Shown here in pieces: positions 1 to 7,149 of a stretch of 21,627 bases of DNA. Below the pieces are notes generated by a model. That model was not told the DNA's origin, searched no databases, and worked only from the letters and a program-made list of their open reading frames with translations. Origin of the DNA: a virus; IMG/VR virus record IMGVR_UViG_3300049846_000719, positions 1 through 21,627 of that record. The stretch is one strand, 5' to 3'. Position numbers and translations under genes: made by a program. Position 1 is the first letter of the stretch. Each line of letters starts with the position of its first letter.

Positions 1-693
1 GGTGTATATCAAACTTTCTTGAAATATAAAATTACAGATGATGATATTAATAGAGGAAAAGCATCTGGTGCTAATGGGGTAGGAGTTTCAACAATCACCG
101 TTAATCAAAATGTTGGACTTACTACTCAATTTAACTTTTATGAAACTGGGAATTATTTACAAATTCCACCATCAGTAATTGGTGTTAATAAGATATTCCA
201 CTTTGATGGAACTAACACTATTACTAATAACATGTTTAGTGTTAAGTATCAGTTATTCTTAAACGATGTTTATTATTGGGGATCGACTGAAATACTAACT
301 TATGCGATGGTAAAAACTTATCTTGAAGATATTGAATTTTTACTCACTACACAAAAACAGATTAGATTTAACAAAAGACAAGATAGACTATATCTAGATA
401 TTGATTGGGGTGCGATGAGTTCTGATACTTATCTTGTTATTGATTGCTACAGAATGTTGGATCCAAATGATTACTCACGAGTGTGGAATGATTCGTTCTT
501 AAAACCATATTTGACTGCTTTGATCAAACGTCAGTGGGGTCAGAATTTAATTAAATTCCAAGGAGTAAAACTGCCAGGTGGCATAGAACTTAATGGCAGA
601 CAAATTTATGATGATGCTCAAAGAGAAATAGATTTGATCATGGAAAGAATGTCTAATACTTATGAACTCCCACCATTAGACATGATAGGATAA
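1..693 (+). CDS. gp13: Neck protein gp13-like, 5' partial
   Basis: The reading frame is open from the first base, so the true start lies upstream; 230 residues are visible, against about 309 for T4 gp13. In T4, gp13 and gp14 close the filled head below the portal and form the joining site for the tail. The visible part has an aromatic-rich beta/alpha sequence and ends in ELPPLDMIG. Identification rests on general resemblance and on position directly before gp14, gp15, gp16 and gp17, the T4 order. The stop codon is one base from the gp14 start, so the two are probably co-transcribed and translationally linked. A TTG at 19 could be read as a start, but the frame continues upstream and the gene is simply cut by the window edge. 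Confidence 0.8.
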   Translation, partial: GVYQTFLKYKITDDDINRGKASGANGVGVSTITVNQNVGLTTQFNFYETGNYLQIPPSVIGVNKIFHFDGTNTITNNMFSVKYQLFLNDVYYWGSTEILTYAMVKTYLEDIEFLLTTQKQIRFNKRQDRLYLDIDWGAMSSDTYLVIDCYRMLDPNDYSRVWNDSFLKPYLTALIKRQWGQNLIKFQGVKLPGGIELNGRQIYDDAQREIDLIMERMSNTYELPPLDMIG

Positions 694-694
694 T

Positions 695-2080
695 ATGCTT
701 AATCCATTTTTCCTACAAGGTTCAAAATCCGAACAAAGTTTGATCCAGGATTTGGTAAACGAACAACTCCGAATGTATGGAGTTGAGATATATTATATTC
801 CAAGGAGATATATTACAACAAATACTGTAATCAAAGAGGTTATAGAATCTAAATTTGATAATGCATATCCATTAGAAGCATATGTTAGTACTTATGATGG
901 TTATGAAGGGCAGGGAACAATACTTTCAAAATTTGGTGTTCAACCATTAAATGATTTGACTCTGGTTATTTCTAGAGAAAGATTCGAAACTTATATCAGT
1001 CCTTTAATAAAAAATGTTCCAAATATAGAGTTGGCAACAAGACCTAAAGAAGGAGACTTGATTTATTTCCCTCTCGGTGATAGATTATTTGAAATTAAAT
1101 TTGTTGAGCACGAAAAACCATTCTATCAACTTCAGAAAAATTATGTCTATGAGTTAAGATGCGAACTCTTTAGATATGAAGATGAAGTTGTTGATACTGG
1201 AATTGATTATATTGATGATAACGTAGAAGAAGAAGGTTATATTCAATCTCTAACTATGGTTGGTAGTGGAACAACTGCTACTGCTATTACTGGAATAGTT
1301 AATGGTGGAATTAGATTTATTACCGTTACAAATAGAGGAAACGGATATACATCTGCTCCAAGAGTAGCAATTTCTTCTGCACCTACTGGTGGATTAACTG
1401 CAGTAGGAATTGCTACGATGATCGGTGGTTTGGTTGATTGTAATGGAAACAAAGAAAAATATAAAGTTCAAGGCGTAGAACTTATAAATCCTGGATATGG
1501 ATATTCCGTTGCTCCATCAATTGCTTTTGTTGGTGGTGGAGGAGCAGGTGCAGCTGCAACTGCAACAATTGGTAATGGAATTGTTGGAATTGTAACTCTA
1601 ACTTCTGGTGGGTCTGGATACGAAAATCCACCAACTGTAACTATTAGTCCTGCTCCAGTGGGAACAGGAATCACTGCTGTAGCAACAGCTTATATTAATG
1701 CTGCTGGTGTTGTAACATCAATTTATGTCAAGAATGCTGGACTTGGATACACAACAACTCCAACAATCACAATATCTTCACCATATTCTTCAGGAATAGG
1801 AACTTATGTTCCTAATGAAATTGTAACAGGAAGTATTAGTGGAACAACTGCCAGAGTTAAAAAATGGAACTCTCAAACTAATGTTCTCCAAGTATCAAAT
1901 ATTAGTGGAAACTTTGCTAAAGGTGATGTCTTGACAGGATCTAAGTCTGGAGCATCATACAAACTAAGAGTTGTTGAGCAATACGATAAAGTAGATAGAT
2001 ATGCTCAAAATGATACTATTGAAACTGAAGCAGATGAGATTATGGACTTTTCCGAGTTAAATCCATTTGGTAATCCATAA
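695..2080 (+). CDS. gp14: Neck protein gp14 with inserted repeat domain
   Basis: Neck protein that with gp13 completes the head after packaging. The N-terminal part (residues 1-170, starting MLNPFF) and the C-terminal tail (about 426-461, ending SELNPFGNP) look like T4-type gp14. At 461 residues it is some 200 longer than T4 gp14 (256). The extra length lies between about 185 and 425. It contains four copies of a G-x-G-Y-x-x-x-P motif at residues 215, 267, 306 and 349, and then a glycine/serine-rich segment (371-425) with two similar halves (SISGTTARV and SKSGASYKL). Such modules are common in marine phage virion proteins and probably decorate the neck surface. The start ATG follows the gp13 stop by one base and has a weak AGGA upstream. 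Confidence 0.85.
   Translation: MLNPFFLQGSKSEQSLIQDLVNEQLRMYGVEIYYIPRRYITTNTVIKEVIESKFDNAYPLEAYVSTYDGYEGQGTILSKFGVQPLNDLTLVISRERFETYISPLIKNVPNIELATRPKEGDLIYFPLGDRLFEIKFVEHEKPFYQLQKNYVYELRCELFRYEDEVVDTGIDYIDDNVEEEGYIQSLTMVGSGTTATAITGIVNGGIRFITVTNRGNGYTSAPRVAISSAPTGGLTAVGIATMIGGLVDCNGNKEKYKVQGVELINPGYGYSVAPSIAFVGGGGAGAAATATIGNGIVGIVTLTSGGSGYENPPTVTISPAPVGTGITAVATAYINAAGVVTSIYVKNAGLGYTTTPTITISSPYSSGIGTYVPNEIVTGSISGTTARVKKWNSQTNVLQVSNISGNFAKGDVLTGSKSGASYKLRVVEQYDKVDRYAQNDTIETEADEIMDFSELNPFGNP
1320..1780 (+). repeat. Four degenerate protein repeats within gp14
   Basis: Four related units of about 39-52 residues each contain a GNGY, GYGY, GSGY or GLGY core followed by a proline three residues later and an alternating beta-strand pattern (for example APRVAI, PPTVTI, TPTITI). 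They are diverged at the nucleotide level, so they are old protein repeats and not a recent tandem duplication. They fall in the part of gp14 that T4 lacks. Confidence 0.75.
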
Positions 2081-2083
2081 ATA
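2077..2083 (+). promoter_or_regulatory. Late promoter element before gp15
   Basis: ATAAATA matches the late promoter core of T4-like phages, which is read by gp55 with the sliding clamp. It overlaps the gp14 stop codon (2078-2080) and lies 22 bases before the gp15 ATG, a suitable distance for a -10 element. Confidence 0.6.
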
Positions 2084-2105
2084 ATATATCTAACTTTCCT
2101 GACAA

Positions 2106-3104
2106 ATGTTTGAATATTTTTACCACGAAATATTAAGAAGAACTATTATTTCGTTTGGTTCTTTGTTCAATAATATTGCGATTAAGCATACAAATAATTC
2201 CAATCAAGTTGTAAGTTCTATAAAAGTACCTCTCGCTTATGGTCCTACACAAAAGTTCTTAGCAAGATTAGAGCAGGTTCCAGATCTCAACAAACCAGTT
2301 CAAATGAGTCTTCCCAGAATGTCATTTGAATTTACTGGACTTACTTATGATACTTCTAGAAAGGTAACAACTACTCAAACGTTTTTATCTGCAATAACAG
2401 CAGATAAGACCCAACCAAGAAAATCATTCATGCCAGTTCCATATAATATGTCATTTGAACTGAGCATCATGACAAAGTTGAATGATGATATGCTGCAAAT
2501 TATTGAGCAAATAGTTCCTTATTTCCAACCAGCATATACGATGAGTGTAGATTTGGTTGAGACTATTGGAGAAAAGAGAGATATTCCTGTTGTTCTTGAA
2601 GGTATCTCTATGCAGGATGATTATGAAGGTGATTATTCGACAAGAAGAGCATTAATATATACTCTCAGATTTACAGCAAAAACATATCTGTTTGGACCTG
2701 TTGCAGATGTATCCAAGGATGTCATCCAAAAGGTTTCTGTTGGTTATATTGCTGGAGATCGTACAAATACACCTACAAGAGAAGTAACTTACTCTGTTGA
2801 TCCAAGAGCAACTAAGAGTTACTCAAATAATGTTGTAACAACCTTGGCAAAAGATCTTACAGATTTAGCAACAATTATTGAAGTTGCTGATGCTTCTTCA
2901 ATAGGAGTTGGTGGAGTAATTATTATTGATGATGAAAACTTTAGAGTTGCTTCTAAGTCAGCAAATAAAATTACAGTTGAAAGAGGATTTGATGAAACAT
3001 CACCATCAAATCATGTATCGGGTGCTGAGGTTAAACTAATTACAACTGCTGATGCAAATCTCATAGAGTTTGGGGACGATTTTGGTTTTGATGGAACGTT
3101 ATGA
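2106..3104 (+). CDS. gp15: Tail completion / sheath stabiliser gp15
   Basis: Caps the finished tail and takes part in head-tail joining. The N-terminus (MFEYFYHEILRR) and the central segment DDMLQIIEQIVPYFQP (residues 127-142) closely resemble T4 gp15, which has MFGYFYN and an equivalent QILPYFQP. The protein is 332 residues against 272 in T4. The surplus is a compact beta module at about 244-313, with IIIDDENFRVAS and ITVERGFDETS, a pattern known from many phage structural proteins. It is inserted shortly before the C-terminal end. The gene has its own late promoter element and overlaps gp16 by four bases (ATGA). Confidence 0.9.
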   Translation: MFEYFYHEILRRTIISFGSLFNNIAIKHTNNSNQVVSSIKVPLAYGPTQKFLARLEQVPDLNKPVQMSLPRMSFEFTGLTYDTSRKVTTTQTFLSAITADKTQPRKSFMPVPYNMSFELSIMTKLNDDMLQIIEQIVPYFQPAYTMSVDLVETIGEKRDIPVVLEGISMQDDYEGDYSTRRALIYTLRFTAKTYLFGPVADVSKDVIQKVSVGYIAGDRTNTPTREVTYSVDPRATKSYSNNVVTTLAKDLTDLATIIEVADASSIGVGGVIIIDDENFRVASKSANKITVERGFDETSPSNHVSGAEVKLITTADANLIEFGDDFGFDGTL

Positions 3105-3532
3105 AAATGACAAAAAAGTTTGACAACTTAAATGATACATTTAATGTTGCGGGAGATATTGTATCTTCAGAAGTAGAAACAGTTGAAAAAAAGATTGAAT
3201 CCATTTCTTCAATCTCAGACGACTTGAAAAAAGACTATGAGTATACAAGAGGAAACTTATATTCCATCATCGAAAAAGGTCAGGAAGCACTTAACGGTAT
3301 TCTAGAACTTGCGCAAGAAAGTGAAATGCCTCGTGCTTATGAAGTTGCTGGTCAGTTGATTAAAAATGTTGCGGATGCTACAGACAAATTAATTGACTTA
3401 CAAAAGAAACTCAAAGATATTGATGAGCAAAAAGTTAAGGGTCCAACAAATGTCACAAATGCTCTATTTGTTGGATCTACAGCAGAATTATCCAAGTTAC
3501 TAAAGAATCAACTTGATCCGGAAGATAAATAA
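3101..3532 (+). CDS. gp16: Small terminase subunit gp16
   Basis: The small terminase binds the DNA concatemer and regulates the gp17 motor. The 143-residue product matches the T4 gp16 pattern (164 residues): a charged helical N-terminus, the core DYEYTRGNLYSIIEKGQEAL (45-64), a helix containing MPRAYEVAGQLI, and the C-terminal segment NVTNALFVGSTAEL. It is predicted to be mostly helical and coiled coil. The ATG overlaps the gp15 stop in ATGA, which implies translational coupling. An alternative start two codons downstream (MTKK) cannot be excluded. T4 places gp17 directly next to gp16; here another gene lies between them. Confidence 0.88.
   Translation: MKMTKKFDNLNDTFNVAGDIVSSEVETVEKKIESISSISDDLKKDYEYTRGNLYSIIEKGQEALNGILELAQESEMPRAYEVAGQLIKNVADATDKLIDLQKKLKDIDEQKVKGPTNVTNALFVGSTAELSKLLKNQLDPEDK
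3525..3531 (+). promoter_or_regulatory. Late promoter-like element before the modular gene
   Basis: ATAAATA overlaps the gp16 stop codon and lies only 11 bases before the ATG at 3543, so a transcript starting here would have an almost absent leader. The region is A-rich, so a chance match is possible. Confidence 0.4.
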
Positions 3533-3542
3533 AAATAAAAAC

Positions 3543-5174
3543 ATGAATGCTCTGAAATCTCATAAAACAGTTGAACAAATTGCAAAGAAGCATCGTCTTG
3601 ATGTTTCTTTCATTCAAAAACAACTTGACATGGGTGAACCTATTGAGCATGAACATACTAAAGATCATGATCTTGCAAGAGATATTGCTCTTCAACACTT
3701 AGATGAAATTCCAGATTACTATACCCGTTTGAAGAAAATGGAATCGGATGCTAAGAAACATCATAAGCAATTCAAAGATGTAAAAGTATCCGAAGATCTT
3801 CGTGATTGGTTTGGAAAAGGTGGAGAAGGTGGTGTAGGTGGTGGTGGATGGGATCGTTACAACACTAAAGGTGAAAGAATTGGTAAATGTGCTCGTGAAC
3901 CTGGAGAACCAAAACCAAAATGTCTTTCAAAGGAAAAGGCAGCAAAAATGTCTAAGGATCAAATTGCTGCTGCTGTAAGAAGAAAGAGAGCAAAAGATCC
4001 TGTTGCTGATAGATCAGGTAAAGGAGGAAAACCAGTCATGGTATCTAATAAGATTAAGGAAGAAATGGAAGAGCAAAGATATTGCCCTCTTTGTGATAAA
4101 AGAGAGACTAAATCAGAATGTTCTTATGGTAAGAAAGCATGGGAAGATTTTTCAGTGAAAGATCACGAGTATTCTATGGCAAGATCTGAACTATCAACTG
4201 TAGCAGCTGCAGTTAAAAGACTTCAGAAGAAAATGGGTAAAGGTGAGGGTAATATTGAAGCATGGGTACAATCCAAGATTACAAAAGCAGCAGATTACTT
4301 GGATAGTGCTGCAGACTATGTGGATAGTGGAGAAATGGAAGAGGCATGTTGGTCTGGATATAAGCAGGTTGGCATGAAAAAGAAAGGAAAGAGAATTGTT
4401 CCAAATTGTGTTCCAACTAGTGAAAGTAAATTGGTTAATGAAATTCTAGAACAAATTGAAGGTGAAAAAGAACTGAAGAAACTGGAAGAGGAGAATAAAC
4501 CAACCAATCCAAAACTCTGGTCTAGAGCAAAGGCACTTGCTAGACAAAAGTTTGATGTATATCCAAGTGCATATGCTAATGGTTGGGCATCAAAATGGTA
4601 TAAGTCGAAAGGTGGTGGTTGGAAATCTGTAAGTGAAGAGGTTGAGTTAGAAGAAGCAACTAGACTTCAAGCAGAGAATGGAAACATTATTGCTGTTATT
4701 CTTTCTTGGAGAGGAAAGACTTATTCTGCAAGAATGTTCTTCCCACAACCAAACATGCCATCTAGAAAAGATGTAACTGATGAGATTCAAAAGGTGTATC
4801 CAGGATCTCAAGTTCTTCAATATAATGTATCTGGACTTCAACCAGGAATGCCTTTGATTCAAGTTATTGATCAAAGATCCAAAAACTATCTCTTGAATAA
4901 TAAAACTATTGGAGAAGATTGGCAGAAAGTAAATCGTCAAGATAAGACTGATGGTTTAAGTCAAGCAGCAGTTAATGCTTACCGTAGAGAAAATCCAGGT
5001 TCTAAATTGCAAACAGCAGTTACTGAAAAAAATCCCAGTGGTAAGAGAGCAAAACGCAGATCTTCATTTTGTAGTCGTATGAAAGGAATGAAGTCAAAAC
5101 TTACTTCAGCAAAAACTGCGAGAGATCCAGATTCAAGAATCAATAAAGCACTGCGTCGTTGGAACTGTAATTAA
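3543..5174 (+). CDS. Multi-module basic protein between terminase subunits
   Basis: A 543-residue protein of unknown function. I chose ATG 3543 over an upstream TTG at 3513, which lies inside gp16. It looks like small modules joined in a row: (1) residues 6-66, HEHTKDHDLARDIAL to HLDEIPDYYTRL, resembling DUF5661; (2) 86-172, a glycine-rich DWFGKGG start followed by a basic stretch; (3) a CPLC-x11-C cluster at 181-193, possibly metal binding; (4) 205-293, helical, ending GYKQVGMKKKGKRIVPNCVP; (5) 322-361, KLWSRAKALARQKF to SAYANGWASKWY, DUF5872-like; (6) 372-445 with ARMFFPQP and EIQKVYPGSQVLQ; (7) 470-543, very basic, DGLSQAAVNAYRRENPGSKL to ALRRWNC, DUF6321-like. The module names come from memory of motifs. 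The basic C-terminus and its place between gp16 and gp17 suggest a virion or DNA-associated role, which is inference. Confidence 0.75.
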   Translation: MNALKSHKTVEQIAKKHRLDVSFIQKQLDMGEPIEHEHTKDHDLARDIALQHLDEIPDYYTRLKKMESDAKKHHKQFKDVKVSEDLRDWFGKGGEGGVGGGGWDRYNTKGERIGKCAREPGEPKPKCLSKEKAAKMSKDQIAAAVRRKRAKDPVADRSGKGGKPVMVSNKIKEEMEEQRYCPLCDKRETKSECSYGKKAWEDFSVKDHEYSMARSELSTVAAAVKRLQKKMGKGEGNIEAWVQSKITKAADYLDSAADYVDSGEMEEACWSGYKQVGMKKKGKRIVPNCVPTSESKLVNEILEQIEGEKELKKLEEENKPTNPKLWSRAKALARQKFDVYPSAYANGWASKWYKSKGGGWKSVSEEVELEEATRLQAENGNIIAVILSWRGKTYSARMFFPQPNMPSRKDVTDEIQKVYPGSQVLQYNVSGLQPGMPLIQVIDQRSKNYLLNNKTIGEDWQKVNRQDKTDGLSQAAVNAYRRENPGSKLQTAVTEKNPSGKRAKRRSSFCSRMKGMKSKLTSAKTARDPDSRINKALRRWNCN

Positions 5175-5190
5175 GTAGTAGGTTTTCGTT

Positions 5191-6840
5191 ATGTCAAATG
5201 ATGTTTATCTTGGTAATCCGTTACTAAAAAAAGCAAATACACCAATCGAGTTTACTCAAGATCAGATTCTTGAGTTTGTGAAGTGTAAGGAAGATCCTGT
5301 TTACTTTGCAAAGAACTATGTGAAGATTGTGACTCTGGATAAGGGATTGCAACCTTTCCAGATGTATCCTTTTCAGGAGAAGTTGGTTAATAACTTCCAC
5401 AATCATAGGTTTAATATCTGTAAGATGCCACGACAGACTGGTAAATCAACCACTGTAGTGTCCTTCCTGCTCCACTATGCCGTCTTTAATGATAATGTCA
5501 ACATAGGTATCCTTGCAAACAAAGCAGCAACCGCAAGGGAGCTCCTGGATAGGTTACAGACTGCATACGAAAACTTACCTAAGTGGATGCAGCAGGGTAT
5601 TATATCTTGGAACAAAGGTTCTTTAGAATTAGAGAATGGATCAAAGATTCTGGCTGCTTCTACGTCTGCAAGTGCTGTCCGAGGCATGTCATTCAATATC
5701 CTCTTCCTGGACGAATTTGCGTTCGTTCCAAACCATATTGCAGATTCCTTCTTTGCATCTGTTTATCCTACTATTACTTCTGGTAAGAGCACGAAAGTAA
5801 TCATCGTTTCTACACCACACGGTATGAATCACTTCTACCGCATGTGGCACGATGCAGAAAAGAAGAAGAACGAATATATTCCAACTGATGTTCACTGGAG
5901 TGAAGTTCCTGGAAGAGATGAAGTTTGGAAGGCTCAAACTATTGCCAACACATCAGACCAGCAGTTTAAGGTTGAGTTTGAGTGTGAGTTCTTAGGATCT
6001 GTTGATACTCTGATTGCTCCCAGCAAACTGAAGAGTTTGGTTTATGATCATCCTCTTAAAAGAAGTGCTGGTTTAGATGTTTATGAAGATGTAAAAGAAA
6101 ACCACGATTATGTAATCACAGTTGACGTTGCTCGTGGTGTAGGAAATGACTACTCTGCATTTACGGTCATAGACATTACAACATTCCCACATAAGGTAGT
6201 AGCAAAGTATAGAAACAACGAAATCAAACCGATGCTATTCCCAAGCATTATTGTGGACGTTGCAAAGAATTATAATGATTCTTACATCCTATGTGAGGTA
6301 AATGATGTTGGAGATCAAGTGGCAAGCATCGTTCATTATGACTTGGAATATAATAATCTCTTGATGTGCTCTATGCGTGGTAGAGCAGGACAAATTGTTG
6401 GGCAAGGATTCTCGGGAAAGAAAACCCAACTTGGGGTGAAAATGTCCAAGACGGTTAAGAAAGTTGGATGCCTAAACCTCAAGACTATGATTGAGGAAAA
6501 CAAACTTCTTATTAATGACTATGAGATTATTGCAGAACTTACGACTTTCATTCAGAAGCATAATTCATTCGAAGCAGAAGAAGGTTGTAATGATGACTTA
6601 GCTATGTGCTTAGTGATCTATGCATGGTTAGTTGCTCAGGATTACTTTAAGGAACTTACTGATCAGGATGTTCGTAAGAGAATCTATGAGGAACAGAAAA
6701 ATCAAATCGAACAGGATATGGCACCTTTTGGATTCATCGTTGATGGATTTGATAATAATAGTTTTGTAGATTCTGAGGGAGATCGTTGGTATGCTGATGA
6801 ATATGGTGACAGATCTTATATGTGGGAGTATCTATCTTAA
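5191..6840 (+). CDS. gp17: Large terminase subunit gp17
   Basis: ATPase and nuclease of the DNA packaging motor, docking on the gp20 portal and cutting the concatemer. ATPase motifs: Walker A variant PRQTGKST at residues 80-87, Walker B ILFLDE at 170-175 with D174 and catalytic E175, and coupling motif STPHG at 207-211. Nuclease domain (RNase H fold): VDVARGVGNDYSA with D312, CEVND with E369, and CNDDLAMC with D468/D469, corresponding to the T4 acidic triad. It is 549 residues against 610 in T4, with a shorter N-terminus. The acidic, tyrosine/tryptophan-rich C-terminus (DRWYADEYGDRSYMWEYLS) is typical of marine relatives. The stop shares a base with the next start (TAATG). Confidence 0.97.
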   Translation: MSNDVYLGNPLLKKANTPIEFTQDQILEFVKCKEDPVYFAKNYVKIVTLDKGLQPFQMYPFQEKLVNNFHNHRFNICKMPRQTGKSTTVVSFLLHYAVFNDNVNIGILANKAATARELLDRLQTAYENLPKWMQQGIISWNKGSLELENGSKILAASTSASAVRGMSFNILFLDEFAFVPNHIADSFFASVYPTITSGKSTKVIIVSTPHGMNHFYRMWHDAEKKKNEYIPTDVHWSEVPGRDEVWKAQTIANTSDQQFKVEFECEFLGSVDTLIAPSKLKSLVYDHPLKRSAGLDVYEDVKENHDYVITVDVARGVGNDYSAFTVIDITTFPHKVVAKYRNNEIKPMLFPSIIVDVAKNYNDSYILCEVNDVGDQVASIVHYDLEYNNLLMCSMRGRAGQIVGQGFSGKKTQLGVKMSKTVKKVGCLNLKTMIEENKLLINDYEIIAELTTFIQKHNSFEAEEGCNDDLAMCLVIYAWLVAQDYFKELTDQDVRKRIYEEQKNQIEQDMAPFGFIVDGFDNNSFVDSEGDRWYADEYGDRSYMWEYLS

Positions 6841-7070
6841 TGGACTTAGATGGTCAAATTAGACTTGGACATTTACTTCTAAATGATAGGAAGTGTAGGA
6901 CTTGTGGTGAAATAAAAAACTTAATCGAAGGATTTTATAGAACAAGAAAAAATAGAGGACCAGTACCATCTTCATATTCATATGAATGTAAAGAGTGTAC
7001 GATTAAACGAATTGTCAGTGAAAGGAAAAAGAAGGACCCATTTTCCGACTGGTCTTACCCTGATTGGTAG
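6840..7070 (+). CDS. Small four-cysteine zinc-ribbon-like protein
   Basis: A 76-residue protein with two CxxC pairs, C19-x2-C22 (CRTCGE) and C50-x2-C53 (CKEC), 27 residues apart. This is the spacing of a treble-clef or zinc-ribbon knuckle often seen at the front of HNH endonucleases, but no HNH catalytic histidine block follows. The tail is basic and then aromatic (SDWSYPDW). The ATG shares one base with the gp17 stop, so its translation is probably coupled to the large terminase. The start at 6840 is preferred to an upstream GTG at 6822 inside gp17. A packaging-accessory or DNA-binding role is suggested only by context. The function is unknown. Confidence 0.75.
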   Translation: MDLDGQIRLGHLLLNDRKCRTCGEIKNLIEGFYRTRKNRGPVPSSYSYECKECTIKRIVSERKKKDPFSDWSYPDW

Positions 7071-7109
7071 TGTTCATGCGCCGTTTCCCCACCTAAAAAG
7101 TCAATTTTA

Positions 7110-7116
7110 ATAAATA
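7110..7116 (+). promoter_or_regulatory. Late promoter element before gp18
   Basis: ATAAATA, within the longer TAATAAATA (7108-7116), lies in the 79-base gap before the sheath gene, 33 bases before its ATG. Unlike other copies it does not overlap a stop codon, which supports a real regulatory function. Confidence 0.7.
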
Positions 7117-7149
7117 TTTTCAGACAAACTGAAGTATCAGGAGAAAAAC

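Noticed and set aside
1250-1790. CRISPR-like or DNA repeat array in gp14
   Set aside because: The repeats are protein-level and diverged in nucleotide sequence, inside an intact reading frame.
3513-3542. TTG start giving a ten-residue extension of the modular protein
   Set aside because: The extension overlaps the end of gp16 and is low-complexity Asn/Lys; ATG 3543 is a better start.
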